A DNA stretch of 64,000 nucleotides from Desulfospira sp963664655 (GCA_963664655.2 CAXXHM010000001.1:682001-746000), one strand, 5' to 3'; counted from the first letter of the stretch, positions 8,326 to 17,723 are shown. Numbers and translations: made by a program. The notes: generated by a model not told the origin, from the sequence alone.

Positions 8326-9410
8326 GCGGCCTCCTTTCGAAGCCGGATCAGGCCGGCAATGCCCTTGGGAAGAAAAATCGTCACCACAATAAACAGGGCG
8401 CCCAGGGCAAAGAGCCATGCATCAGGCAGGGCCCCGGTCAGATAACTTTTGGCCCAGTTGACCACCAGTGCCCCGGCAATGGCACCGTACAAGGTCCCAC
8501 GGCCGCCCACGGCCACCCAGACCACAATTTCAATAGAGTTCAAGGGGGAAAATTCCGACGGGTTGATGATGCCCACCTGGGGCACATAAAGAGCGCCGGC
8601 CACACCGGCAAGGCCTGCGGAAAAGACAAAGACCCAGAGTTTTACAGTTTCAACATTATACCCGAGAAACCTCACCCGGTCCTCGGCATCCCGGATGGCG
8701 GCCAATACCCGCCCGAATTTTGAGCAGACCAGATACCGGCAGGCCAGGTAAGCCAAAATCAGACAACCGGCCGTAACGGCAAACAGCCCGGCTTTGGTCC
8801 CGTCGCTGAGCAGGGAAGCCCCCAAAATATCCTTAAAGTCGGTCAGGCCGTTGTTGCCGCCAAATCCCATTTCATTTCTGAAAAAGGCAAGCATGAAAGA
8901 ATAGGTCAATGCCTGGGTGATGATGGATAAATACACCCCGGTGACCCGGGATTTAAAGGCCAGCCATCCGAAAACCAGGGCCAGAACACAGGGAACCAGC
9001 ACAATCATGACCGCGGCAAAGGGGAACATGTCAAACCCGTGCCAGAACCAGGGCAGCTTGTCCCAGTTTAAAAACACCATGAAATCCGGCAGGATGGGAT
9101 GGCCGTATTCGCCCCGTGTGCCGATCTGGCGCATGAGATACATGCCCATGGCATACCCCCCTAAGCCGAAGAAAACCCCGTGGCCCAGGCTTAAAATGCC
9201 CAGATACCCCCACACCATATCCACGGCCAGGGCCAGCAGGGCATAGGTCAGGTATTTTCCCCAAAGGGACATGGTAAATGTCGAGACGTGGAAAAAGCTG
9301 GTTTCCGGCACCGTAAGGTTTAACACCGGCACCAGGACCATGGCGGCACCCAGGGCAATGAGCAGCGGGATCCCGAGTTTGTCGTTGGAAATAAAGGATA
9401 AACGTTCCAT
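8322..9410 (-). CDS. urtC: Urea ABC transporter permease UrtC
   Basis: The protein has 362 residues with many hydrophobic segments, of the LivM type (KYLTYALLALAVDMVWGYLGILSLGHGVFFGLGGYAMGMYL near 50-90, then VPQVGIINPSEFSPLNSIEIVVWVAVGGRGTLYGAIAGA near 270-310). With UrtB it forms the membrane channel for urea. It is 3 bases after urtB and overlaps urtD by four bases. Confidence 0.95.
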   Translation of the reverse strand: MERLSFISNDKLGIPLLIALGAAMVLVPVLNLTVPETSFFHVSTFTMSLWGKYLTYALLALAVDMVWGYLGILSLGHGVFFGLGGYAMGMYLMRQIGTRGEYGHPILPDFMVFLNWDKLPWFWHGFDMFPFAAVMIVLVPCVLALVFGWLAFKSRVTGVYLSIITQALTYSFMLAFFRNEMGFGGNNGLTDFKDILGASLLSDGTKAGLFAVTAGCLILAYLACRYLVCSKFGRVLAAIRDAEDRVRFLGYNVETVKLWVFVFSAGLAGVAGALYVPQVGIINPSEFSPLNSIEIVVWVAVGGRGTLYGAIAGALVVNWAKSYLTGALPDAWLFALGALFIVVTIFLPKGIAGLIRLRKEAA

Positions 9411-9413
9411 AAA

Positions 9414-11048
9414 TCAGCCTGCGGCCCTCCCTTTCTGGGGAAACAGTCCCTGGGGCCGTTTCTGGATAAAGAGAATAATGAACACCAGAACAATAATTTT
9501 GGCCAGCACAGCCCCGGAAAACGGTTCAATAAACTTGTTGGCTGTCCCCAGGCTTAATCCGGCCAGCAAGGTGCCCCAAAGGTTTCCCACACCGCCGAAC
9601 ACCACCACCATGAACGAGTCAATGATATAGGCCTGGCCAAGGTTTGGCCCCACATTGGTCAACTGGCTTAGGGCCACACCGGCCACACCGGCAATGCCGG
9701 ACCCCAGCCCAAAGGTCAGGGCATCCACCCGGGAAGCCGGAACCCCCATGGCCCGGGCCATGGCCCGGTTCTGGGAGACCGCCCGGACCTGAAGCCCAAG
9801 AGATGTTTTCTTCATGATCAAAAACAAGGCCCCAAACACAAACAGACAAAAAAAGAAGATTACAATCCGGTTCATGGTCAGGGAAAGGACCGGGTTCAGC
9901 ACCAGGGAGCCGCTCATCCATGCCGGCGTGCTCACCGCACGGTTCAGGGGTGAAAAGATGGACCGGACCGCCTGCTGCAACGCAAGGCTGACCCCAAAGG
10001 TGGCCAGCAGCGTTTCAAGGGGGCGGCCATAGAGAAACCGGATAATGGACCGTTCAATGGCAATGCCGGAAAGGGCGGAGACTAAAAATGCGCCGGGAAC
10101 GGCCAGACAGATGGCAGCCCCGAGATGGTTGGGCAAAAGCTGCTGGATCACCCAGGTGGTATAGGCCCCGATCATGATCAGCTCGCCGTGGGCCATGTTG
10201 ATCACGCCGATCACCCCAAAGGTAATGGCCAGGCCGATGGCGGCAAGGACCAGGATGGAACCGGCGCTCAGCCCGAAAAACAGGGTCTCTAAAAACCCGT
10301 AAAAGGCGATTTTTGACTCAATCCCCTGGAGGGCTTTTCCCGCACCCTGTTTGACTTCCGGGTCTGTTTCATTGTCCAGGACCTTGATCAGGCCCGCCTT
10401 CACGGCCGGATGGAGGCTGCCTTTGAGCCGGGACAGGGCAGACAGCTTTGCCGGTTTGTCCCCGGTTTCAAGGGCATCCAGGGCAATGGCCGTTCCAAAG
10501 GCCTGTTTAACCGTATCATCGGTTTCTTTTTCAACCAGATCTTTGAGGGAGGCCACCATCTCCGGGTTCAGTTTCCCCAGAAGCCGGTATACCGCACTGG
10601 CGCGTTCTTCGGGCGTTCCATGGTAAAGCTGAAGCAGGGAGAGCCATGCTTTAAGCTTTTTTCTGATTTGATTGTTGATACCGATCTTTTTGATCTTTCT
10701 GCTGCCGACCTGCTGCGTTACGTTATTGGACAACACCCCTGTGGTGGTGTACCCGCCGTCTTCTTTGAGCGCATACACCACTTCTTTGCCTTTCTTTGTA
10801 TAGTAAAGATCGCCTCCAAGAAGGGCAGACAAAAGCTTTTCCACTTGGGGATCCTTGCTTTGAACAATCTGCTCAAGCCCCTGGATCTTCTGGTTGAAAT
10901 CTTGTTGGGTCAGTTTTTCCAGCCCCTGATCAAAGGATTGGCCGGCGGCTGCGGCACTTGCGGGCAAAACCGCCGCATATGCCGTGGCCATTGCCAAAAC
11001 CAGAATAAAAACAAGGGCGGGAAAACGGTTCTTTGGGGATGTAAACAT
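9414..11048 (-). CDS. urtB: Urea ABC transporter permease UrtB
   Basis: This is a LivH-type permease of 544 residues with the long N-terminal periplasmic extension typical of UrtB. A signal-like segment (about 10-33) is followed by a helical repeat-like region (about 35-255), then the membrane domain beginning AFYGFLETLFFGLSAGSILVLAAIG and containing GVINMAHGELIMIGAY. The ATG at 11048 is preferred over an upstream TTG, which would add 12 residues. The extension includes an insert about 95-140 (YALKEDGGYTTTG), possibly variable between species. Confidence 0.93.
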   Translation of the reverse strand: MFTSPKNRFPALVFILVLAMATAYAAVLPASAAAAGQSFDQGLEKLTQQDFNQKIQGLEQIVQSKDPQVEKLLSALLGGDLYYTKKGKEVVYALKEDGGYTTTGVLSNNVTQQVGSRKIKKIGINNQIRKKLKAWLSLLQLYHGTPEERASAVYRLLGKLNPEMVASLKDLVEKETDDTVKQAFGTAIALDALETGDKPAKLSALSRLKGSLHPAVKAGLIKVLDNETDPEVKQGAGKALQGIESKIAFYGFLETLFFGLSAGSILVLAAIGLAITFGVIGVINMAHGELIMIGAYTTWVIQQLLPNHLGAAICLAVPGAFLVSALSGIAIERSIIRFLYGRPLETLLATFGVSLALQQAVRSIFSPLNRAVSTPAWMSGSLVLNPVLSLTMNRIVIFFFCLFVFGALFLIMKKTSLGLQVRAVSQNRAMARAMGVPASRVDALTFGLGSGIAGVAGVALSQLTNVGPNLGQAYIIDSFMVVVFGGVGNLWGTLLAGLSLGTANKFIEPFSGAVLAKIIVLVFIILFIQKRPQGLFPQKGRAAG

Positions 11049-11208
11049 ATCAGAACCAACCTTTACGAAAAAATGTTTTGCCAAGCCTGTCAGGCACCGG
11101 CGGTTAAAGGGGGCCGGTGCCGCTTCAAACGGGTGTCGGGGTCCGGCAGAAGGGGAGGAGGAAAACCCCTCTGCCGGAAGGTATGCGCCAGGTTAAGGCA
11201 GATTCAGG

Positions 11209-12483
11209 TTATTTGGTTACCTTGAAGTTGCCGTTTTTCAACGGGGCCCGCCAGTCAGAGATCAGGTCTTTGGAACCGGGCAGGTAATCAGACCAGGCAT
11301 CGCCCACCACCAGCCCAGGGGTCTGCCAGACCACCTCAAACTGCCCGTCTTCCTGGATTTCGCCGATCAGAACGGGTTTGGTGATATGATGGTTGGGCAT
11401 CATGGCGGAATAACCGCCGGTCAGATTCGGCACGGCCACGCCGATGATGGCATCCTGAACCGCGTCAGAATCTGTGGTGCCGGCCTTTTCAACGGCTTTA
11501 ACCCACATGTTGAACCCAATGTAATGGGCTTCCATGGGGTCATTGGTGACCCGTTTGGTATTTTTGATAAAAGCATGCCAGTTTTCAATAAATTCATCAT
11601 TGGCCGGATCATCAACACTCATGAAATAGTTCCAGGCTGCCAGATGGCCCACCAGGGGCTTGGTGTCAATGCCCGAGAGTTCTTCTTCACCGACAGAGAA
11701 GGCAATGACCGGGATGTTGTCAGCGGTAATGCCCTGGTTTCCCAGCTCTTTATAGAAGGGGACGTTGGCGTCGCCGTTAATGGTGGACACCACTGCGGTT
11801 TTCTTGCCGGCATTGCCGAATTTTTTGATGTCAGCGACAATGGACTGCCAGTCAGAGTGGCCAAAGGGGGTGTAATTGATCATGATATCGGCATCGGCCA
11901 CGCCTTTGCTTTTCAGGTATGCCTGGAGGATCTTGTTGGTTGTTCTCGGATAAACATAGTCAGTTCCGGCCAGGACCCAGCGCTTGACGCCGATTTCATT
12001 CATGAGATAGTCAACCGCCGGAATGGCCTGCTGATTGGGTGCCGCCCCCGTATAAAACACATTTTTGGATGATTCTTCCCCCTCATACTGGACCGGGTAG
12101 AACAGCAGGCTGTTCAGCTCTTCAAACACGGGAAGGACGGATTTTCGGGACACGGATGTCCAGCACCCGAAAACGGCGGCCACTTTGTCTTTTTCAATCA
12201 GCTCCCTTGCCTTTTCGGCAAAGAGCGGCCAGTTGGAGGCCGGATCAACCACAACAGCTTCAATCTCTTTGCCTAAAAGACCGCCTTTTTTGTTTTGTTC
12301 ATCAACCAGCACCAGAATGGTGTCTTTGAGGGTGGTCTCACTGATGGCCATGGTGCCGGACAGAGAGTGAAGCACCCCGATTTTAATGGTGTCTTTGGCC
12401 AATGCTGAAGAAACCATTGTCATACAGCAGAAAAGCGCCGTGGTGATAACCAGCAGTCTGTGGGATAAACGGTTACGATTCAT
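11209..12483 (-). CDS. urtA: Urea ABC transporter substrate-binding protein UrtA
   Basis: The protein has 424 residues from the ATG at 12483 (MNRNRLSH), with a cleavable signal ending near SSALAKD. It is a type I periplasmic binding protein: IKIGVLHSLSGTMAISETTLKD, VFGCWTSVSRKSVLPVFEE, LFYPVQYEGEESS and the UrtA-typical C-terminal QTPGLVVGDAWSDYL. It captures urea for UrtBCDE. It is the first gene of the urt-ure operon. The 5' flank holds a structured repeat and a possible sigma-54 promoter. An AAGGA lies about 11 bases before the ATG. Confidence 0.95.
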   Translation of the reverse strand: MNRNRLSHRLLVITTALFCCMTMVSSALAKDTIKIGVLHSLSGTMAISETTLKDTILVLVDEQNKKGGLLGKEIEAVVVDPASNWPLFAEKARELIEKDKVAAVFGCWTSVSRKSVLPVFEELNSLLFYPVQYEGEESSKNVFYTGAAPNQQAIPAVDYLMNEIGVKRWVLAGTDYVYPRTTNKILQAYLKSKGVADADIMINYTPFGHSDWQSIVADIKKFGNAGKKTAVVSTINGDANVPFYKELGNQGITADNIPVIAFSVGEEELSGIDTKPLVGHLAAWNYFMSVDDPANDEFIENWHAFIKNTKRVTNDPMEAHYIGFNMWVKAVEKAGTTDSDAVQDAIIGVAVPNLTGGYSAMMPNHHITKPVLIGEIQEDGQFEVVWQTPGLVVGDAWSDYLPGSKDLISDWRAPLKNGNFKVTK

Positions 12484-12563
12484 TTTAAGTCCAATCCTTT
12501 TTATTAAATTTCCAGTTAAACAATAGCGGAATACCCCAAACGGCAGTCCTGTCAATCACGATA

Positions 12564-12678
12564 TAACGGCCATACCCTAAAGGGCAGAAACCGGGCCGCC
12601 TTGGTTATCCAACCAAGCACCGCCCACAACAAATATTGAAAGTCTTCTCAGGACGTTAGTGAGACTTTCTTATAAAAA
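12564..12678 (-). repeat. Structured leader-like repeat, copy A (before urtA)
   Basis: Read on the minus strand it begins TATAAGAAAGTCTCAC, forms the hairpin GAAAGTCT...AGACTTTC, passes AATATTTGTTG, then a second stem (GGGC/GCCC) enclosing TTGG-TTGGATAA-CCAA, and ends near GGCCGTTATA about 80 bases before urtA. Near-identical copies are at 60537-60650 (minus) and 22733-22828 (plus). The GGGC/GCCC pair is replaced by GGACCG/CGGTCC in the third copy, so pairing is preserved. It may be an mRNA leader or a miniature mobile repeat. It does not match a riboswitch class I can recall. Confidence 0.75.
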
Positions 12679-12685
12679 CCCTTTA

Positions 12686-12701
12686 GGCAACAACCAAGCC
12701 A
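12686..12701 (-). promoter_or_regulatory. Candidate sigma-54 promoter for the urt-ure operon
   Basis: On the minus strand TGGCTTGGTTGTTGCC fits the sigma-54 pattern TGGCAYRNNNNTTGCW at most fixed positions, with correct GG-to-GC spacing. The mismatches are T for A at position 5 and C for the final W. Transcription would start about 12 bases downstream, at the beginning of the structured repeat. Sigma-54/NtrC control of urea import is common, but no NtrC site was identified. Confidence 0.4.
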
Positions 12702-13198
12702 AAACAATAAAAAAAATTATTTTTTTAATCTGACTTACCGACAGCTATCTGATTTTATAGGATATTTTTTTAGGACCAGGCCCATGGGGGCCTCATCGGA
12801 AAAGGTGAGAATGCAGTGCGTTGTTTTATTTTGCAACAGGTTTATTACAAATATGATTTTTAATGCAGGGAATGTATATACGTTTTTGTCGTTTTTTGGC
12901 AAAAAACCATAACATCATACCATAGAATATTCTGTGCGCACCTAAAGGGATTGCCCCCTGGATACGGCATCAGATTCTGATGGTTCGGATATCGGACGGT
13001 TATCGGACAGTATCCGGCCGGCTTAAAGCATTGAGCTGGAGATCAGTTTGTTCCGGAATTCTAATTTATTCCTTTTTTGTGATTTCACACCCGGCATGCC
13101 CCGTATCGAGCCGTCAGGGCAGCCCATTATAATCCGGCCTGATATTTGGGTATATTTTGGATATGGTTTGGAAATTCATTAAGGTAAAAGCCCCAGGG
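12702..13198. other. AT-rich intergenic region without a recognised gene
   Basis: This stretch lies between the urt-ure operon 5' end and the 3' end of serB (both on the minus strand). It holds A/T runs around 12705-12775, a short GC palindrome near 12777-12792 (AGGCCCATGGGGGCCT) and repeated GGATATCGGACGG/TTATCGGACAG words near 12990-13010. No open frame with codon bias or ribosome site is seen. It probably contains upstream activator sites for the urea operon. Confidence 0.5.
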
Positions 13199-14422
13199 TT
13201 AATTTTCAATACTGTCCATCTCCCGGTCATGGATTCCGATCAGGTACAGCAGCCCGTCCAGCCCCATGGAAGAAATGGCGTTGGTGGCTTTTTCCCGGAC
13301 CAGGGGCTTGGCGTTAAAGGCCACGCCAAGACCTGCAATGGAGATCATGGGCAGGTCGTTGGCCCCGTCCCCCACGGCAATGGTCTGCTCTATGGCCAGG
13401 TCTTCACGCCGGGCAAGTTCCCTTAGCAGCTCGGCCTTTTTATCTCCATCCACGATCTGCCCCTTAACCTTGCCCGTCACCACACCGTCCTGAATATCCA
13501 GTTCATTGGCAAACATATAATCAAACCCGAGCTTGTCCTTGAGATACTCTCCCACAAAGGTAAATCCGCCGGACAGGATCCCGAGCTTATACCCCAGCTG
13601 TTTTAAGGTCCGGGTCACCAGCTCGGCGCCTTCGGTCAGGGGCAGGGTCTGGGTGATGGTGGAAAGATCCGTCTCGCGCAGGCCTTTGAGAAGGGCCACC
13701 CGCCGCCGGAAGCTTTCTTTAAAATCCATTTCCCCCCTCATGGCTGACTCGGTGATCCGGGCCACTTCATCCCCCACACCGGCCAGTTTGGCAAGTTCCA
13801 CAATAACTTCGGCCTGGATCAGGGTGGAATCCATGTCAAATACCACCAGTTTCCGGTTTTTCCGGTAGATGTTGTCCACATGAAATGAAATATCAATTTC
13901 ATTTTTCCGGGAAATTTCCATGAAACTGCCCCGCATTTTCGTGATATCTTTCGGGGTTCCGGATACGGAAAACTGAACGCTGGCCCGGGGCCTGGGGTGG
14001 GGGCATTCAAACGACCGTCTGCCGGTGAGCCGGGTAATGGCATCAATATTAAGGCCCTGTGCGGCACACACCGATGCCACCAAAGAAATCTGACGGGCCG
14101 TCAGGGTCTGGCCAAGGATGGTGATCATCCGCCGTTCCTTGCCCTGGGCCTTTACCCATTTTTCATAATCTTCCCGGGTGACCGTGTTGATGTCCACCCT
14201 AAGCCCAAGCTTGTGCCCTTCAAACAGGGCATCCTTGAAAATGGCGGAAAACTCCTCAGGCCCCGGAATCTTGGCCAGGATGCCAAGGGAGATGTGTTTG
14301 TGGATAACGGCCTGGCCGATATCCAGAATCCCTACCCCGTAACACCCCAGAATTTTAGTAAACCTTGCCACCAGGCCTTCCTGGTCCCTGCCGGTAATGT
14401 TGATCAGTACAATATCTTCCAT
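13199..14422 (-). CDS. serB: Phosphoserine phosphatase SerB with ACT region
   Basis: The protein has 407 residues and catalyses the last step of serine synthesis. The N-terminal part (about 1-170) resembles tandem ACT domains (EDIVLINITGRDQEGLVARFTKIL, then MITILGQTLTARQISLVASVC). The HAD domain follows, with motif I VFDMDSTLIQAEVI, motif II GILSGGFTFV and motifs III/IV GDGANDLPMISIAGLGVAFNAKP. The start at 14422 gives a normal ACT N-terminus and lies 2 bases after the DUF89 stop. A longer frame upstream lacks similarity. Confidence 0.95.
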   Translation of the reverse strand: MEDIVLINITGRDQEGLVARFTKILGCYGVGILDIGQAVIHKHISLGILAKIPGPEEFSAIFKDALFEGHKLGLRVDINTVTREDYEKWVKAQGKERRMITILGQTLTARQISLVASVCAAQGLNIDAITRLTGRRSFECPHPRPRASVQFSVSGTPKDITKMRGSFMEISRKNEIDISFHVDNIYRKNRKLVVFDMDSTLIQAEVIVELAKLAGVGDEVARITESAMRGEMDFKESFRRRVALLKGLRETDLSTITQTLPLTEGAELVTRTLKQLGYKLGILSGGFTFVGEYLKDKLGFDYMFANELDIQDGVVTGKVKGQIVDGDKKAELLRELARREDLAIEQTIAVGDGANDLPMISIAGLGVAFNAKPLVREKATNAISSMGLDGLLYLIGIHDREMDSIEN

Positions 14423-14424
14423 GG

Positions 14425-15294
14425 CTAAATCAGGTCCTTTGCCGTCCGGATGACCACATCCCCGGGCCGGCAGTCCCCGTGCCGGGCCACAATGGGGCAT
14501 TTGGCCTTAAATAAATAGAAAATCCGCTCATCTTTATGATCCAGGGTTTCAAAATTGCCCTGGCCTTTGGAAATGATCAGGTCGGCCTTTTCATAAGCCG
14601 TTACCAGTTCTGTTGAGCAGTACTCAAGGATGGTGCCCGGGATGGCGGCCCCGGAGTCAATCACCGTTACCAGATCCGTCATGCCCGTATCTTGAGCATC
14701 TTCCATGGTGGCGTCGTTCAGGGCGTTGCCGCCCCGGACCACATAGGTGATCTTTTCCGGGTCCATCTCTTCAATCAAGAGTTTGTCAAACACGATTTCA
14801 CCGGTATTGTCGGAAAGCCAGAGAATGTGGTCCGCATTTTGGGTCGCCAGTTCCAGGGCCTTGACATCCCCGGTGATTTTTGTTGCAAGGGCATGGGCAA
14901 TGGTATCCATGACCTTTTCGGTGCCCACCGTGGAGGCGGCCCCGAAATCAATGATATTTCCGGCAATGGAAAGCCTGACCCCAATTTCAAACCGGCCGGA
15001 TGGGTCTTTTGCCTCATCTTTTAAGGCCGAAAGTTCGGGATAAAGGTCCAGGGCCAGGTCATTATATTCTTTTTTAAGGGCTTTATAGGGATCATCTTCG
15101 CCGGAGAACTCGCGGACACAGTCCTGGATCACTTTGGCCATCAGGGGCGGGGCAGATTCCATTGGGGCCTTTACCAGTTCGGCCATCACCGCCTTTACAA
15201 TTTTCTGGTGAATCAGATCATCCTCAGTGGACAGCCGGGCTGCATCCAGCGCCCCCCTGGCAATACAGGGCAGGCAGTCATTGTACATTTTCAT
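14425..15294 (-). CDS. DUF89/ARMT1-family damage-control phosphatase
   Basis: The 289-residue protein begins with the conserved CLPCIARGALDAAR (CxxC pair) and contains LWLSDNTGEIVFDKLL (catalytic Asp-Asn, about 160-175), VVRGGNALNDATMEDA and IISKGQGNFETL (about 243-254). These are the signatures of DUF89 proteins, metal-dependent phosphatases proposed to remove damaged or harmful sugar or cofactor phosphates. The natural substrate here is unknown. It overlaps cca by four bases (ATGA) and is followed directly by serB. Confidence 0.88.
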   Translation of the reverse strand: MKMYNDCLPCIARGALDAARLSTEDDLIHQKIVKAVMAELVKAPMESAPPLMAKVIQDCVREFSGEDDPYKALKKEYNDLALDLYPELSALKDEAKDPSGRFEIGVRLSIAGNIIDFGAASTVGTEKVMDTIAHALATKITGDVKALELATQNADHILWLSDNTGEIVFDKLLIEEMDPEKITYVVRGGNALNDATMEDAQDTGMTDLVTVIDSGAAIPGTILEYCSTELVTAYEKADLIISKGQGNFETLDHKDERIFYLFKAKCPIVARHGDCRPGDVVIRTAKDLI

Positions 15295-16625
15295 TTCAAG
15301 GATTCCTCTTTCAGCTTTGCAAGCATCTCCATCAAACTCTTTCTATTGTTCAGGGCGGGGGTTTCCAATACCTTTTCAAACAGGACACCCTTTACCCGGC
15401 CCACTTCAGGGCCGGTGCCAATGTCTAAAATGTCGATAATATCCTGACCGGTAACGGCAAGGTCATTGACATTAAAGGCGGTCCGGGTCGTAATTTCATC
15501 TTTGATCTTTTTTACCCGCAGCCTTATATCTGAAATGGTATACGGGGACTTGGCAAGGTTTCCCCGTTTATCGGCAATTCTAATGCGCATGAAATCCGGC
15601 CAGCCAAGGCCCAGTTCATCCAGCATGACCAGAAGGCGCCGGACCGACTTTGGCGTGGTCTGTTCCCCCAGGGGCCTCATGTGGGCTTTGACCAGGGCAA
15701 GGATATAGGATTTTTCCTTTCCTGAAAACCTTAACCGCTCAAGATCAGCTTCCAAAGCCTCTGTTTCTTTTTCATGGCCGTGAAAAGTGATCCGGCCCTC
15801 CTTGATCCCGGCCGCATCAACTTTTCCCACATCGTGAAGGAATCCGGCAAGGCGAAGCAAAGGCTGCCGGGCCGGCAGGGCATCCCCCACCAGCAGGCAG
15901 TGTTCAAACACGGTTTCCCCGTGGTAAGGGCCGCCGTCCACCCCCACACACCGGGCAAGGCAGGGCAGGATTTTGGGCAGCAGGCCGGTTTCATGAAGAA
16001 GTTCAAAAAACAAGGAGGGATTGGCCATGTCCATGGCCTTGATCAGTTCGACCCGGGTTCTTTCCCAGGCCACGTCGGATTCGATCAGCCCGGCATGGGC
16101 CTTAATGGCCTCTTGGGAAGGCCCGTCAATCCGTCCGTTGAGACGGGCCGCAAACCGGCATGCCCGAACCATACGGACCGGATCTTCCATAATCCGGTCA
16201 TCAGGACTGCGGGTAAACCGGACCACCCCTTTTTCCAGATCTTCCTTTCCGTTGAACGGATCCATCAGGGTGTTGGTTTCCGGATTAAAGGCCATGGCAT
16301 TGATGGTCAGATCCCGCATGCCAAGGTCGGTTTCCGGAAACGCCGGGTCAGGCCGGCTGCCGGACCGGGCCGTGGCCACCTCAACGCCGTTGACCATACA
16401 GACCGGAAAACTTTTGCCCACCCGCTTGACCTTTTCACCGGCAAACACGGAAAGAATCTGTTCAGGCAGGGCATTGGTCAGAATGTCGATATCCTTTGGG
16501 CAAAGGCCCAGCAGCATGTCCCGGACCGCCCCCCCGGCCATGTAGGTTTTAAACCCGTTGTTTCTGAGCCGCTCCATAATGGGACGGGCGTCTCCCAGTT
16601 CCGGTATGGGGGTTACCCTGTCCAT
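15291..16625 (-). CDS. cca: CCA tRNA nucleotidyltransferase with HD domain
   Basis: This class II enzyme adds or repairs the 3'-CCA of tRNA. It shows YMAGGAVRDMLLG, KDIDILTNA with the catalytic Asp pair, MRDLTINAMAF, and RMVRACRFAARL, followed by an HD phosphohydrolase region (EHCLLVGDAL, LAGFLHDVGKVDAAG, HGHEKETEAL; about 250-310). The ATG at 16625 gives 444 residues. An in-frame GTG at 16664 would add 13 residues and overlap amrS further; neither has a clear ribosome site. Confidence 0.93.
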   Translation of the reverse strand: MDRVTPIPELGDARPIMERLRNNGFKTYMAGGAVRDMLLGLCPKDIDILTNALPEQILSVFAGEKVKRVGKSFPVCMVNGVEVATARSGSRPDPAFPETDLGMRDLTINAMAFNPETNTLMDPFNGKEDLEKGVVRFTRSPDDRIMEDPVRMVRACRFAARLNGRIDGPSQEAIKAHAGLIESDVAWERTRVELIKAMDMANPSLFFELLHETGLLPKILPCLARCVGVDGGPYHGETVFEHCLLVGDALPARQPLLRLAGFLHDVGKVDAAGIKEGRITFHGHEKETEALEADLERLRFSGKEKSYILALVKAHMRPLGEQTTPKSVRRLLVMLDELGLGWPDFMRIRIADKRGNLAKSPYTISDIRLRVKKIKDEITTRTAFNVNDLAVTGQDIIDILDIGTGPEVGRVKGVLFEKVLETPALNNRKSLMEMLAKLKEESLK

Positions 16626-16638
16626 GAAATCTGCACGT

Positions 16639-17664
16639 TCATATTCTGATATCCGAGGCGGCACCGCATTTCAGGCATGATCCGTTCCTGGAAAGGTGAT
16701 TCTTAATTTGATAGCCCCGCCGTTCCACCAGGATGCTGCCGCATTTTGGGCACTTTGTGTGTTCCCAGTCCGACCCGGGCATGTTCCCCATGTATACATA
16801 TTTTAAGCCGGCCAGCTCCCCGATCTCACAGGCCGTTTCCAGGGATCGGGCCGGTGTTGGCCCCCGGTCCGTCATCTGGTAACAAGGATGAAACCGGGAC
16901 ACATGCCAGGGGGTATCGACGCCCAGGTCATTGGCAATAAACCCGGCCATGGCCTCAAGTTCTTTTTTCTCATCGTTAAGCCCCGGGATAAGCAGCGTGG
17001 TCACCTCCACCAGGATACCGGCCTTTTTCATCCGCACCAGGTTCTGTTTAACCGGTTCCAGTTCGGCGTTGCAGAACTGCCGGTAGAACTCTGGGGTAAA
17101 GGCCTTGAGGTCCACATTGGCAGCATCCAGCCAGAGCGCCATCTGGTCAATGGCCTCAGGACTCATGAACCCGTTGGTCACAAAAATATTGGCCAGCCCC
17201 TTTTCCCGGGCCAGCAGCGCCGTATCCCTGGCCAGTTCAAAAAACACCGTGGGTTCGGTATAGGTATAGGCAATGGTCTCGCACCCGGCATCCCGGGCAA
17301 GGGCCACGATGTTTTCAGGGGTCAGGGGCTCACCCGGGGGGTTTCCCTTTGCATCTGAAAATCCGGGCCGGGACAGTTCATGGGCAATCCGGGCATTCTG
17401 GCAGAACCGGCACTTTAAATTGCAGCCTGCCGTGGCAATGGAAAAGGACAAAGACCCGGGCTTAAGATGGTAAATGGGCTTTTTTTCAATGGGGTCCACG
17501 GCATGGGCAATCACCCGGTCATAGACCAGGGAGACCAGGGTGCCGTTCTGGTTTTCCCGAACCCGGCAGATTCCCTTTTTCCCCTCGTTGATCAGACAAC
17601 AGTGGCTGCAAAGCCGGCATCGGACCTGATTTGCCGACAGTTTGTCGTAAAATGCCGCTTCCAT
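16639..17664 (-). CDS. amrS: AmmeMemoRadiSam system radical SAM enzyme AmrS
   Basis: The 341-residue protein has the radical SAM motif TAGCNLKCRFCQN near residue 80, preceded by CRLCSHCCLINEGKKGICRVRENQNG and followed by AYTYTEPTVFFE and SRFHPCYQMTDRGPTP, which are diagnostic of the pyruvate-formate-lyase-activase-like AmrS family. The last 45 residues form a zinc-ribbon-like tail (CPKCG...CLKCGA) that not all members have. AmrS is normally linked to AmmeMemoRadiSam partners, and none is present in this window. The physiological substrate is unknown. Confidence 0.92.
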   Translation of the reverse strand: MEAAFYDKLSANQVRCRLCSHCCLINEGKKGICRVRENQNGTLVSLVYDRVIAHAVDPIEKKPIYHLKPGSLSFSIATAGCNLKCRFCQNARIAHELSRPGFSDAKGNPPGEPLTPENIVALARDAGCETIAYTYTEPTVFFELARDTALLAREKGLANIFVTNGFMSPEAIDQMALWLDAANVDLKAFTPEFYRQFCNAELEPVKQNLVRMKKAGILVEVTTLLIPGLNDEKKELEAMAGFIANDLGVDTPWHVSRFHPCYQMTDRGPTPARSLETACEIGELAGLKYVYMGNMPGSDWEHTKCPKCGSILVERRGYQIKNHLSRNGSCLKCGAASDIRI

Positions 17665-17723
17665 AAAAAATCTCCCATTTCAACCGGCATCAAAGGGCAG
17701 AACCGCCGTCATCGCCCACGCCC

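Noticed and set aside
12564..12678. Known riboswitch (c-di-GMP, cobalamin, guanidine, TPP) before urtA
   Set aside because: None of the conserved sequence blocks I know for these classes occurs; kept as an unassigned structured repeat.
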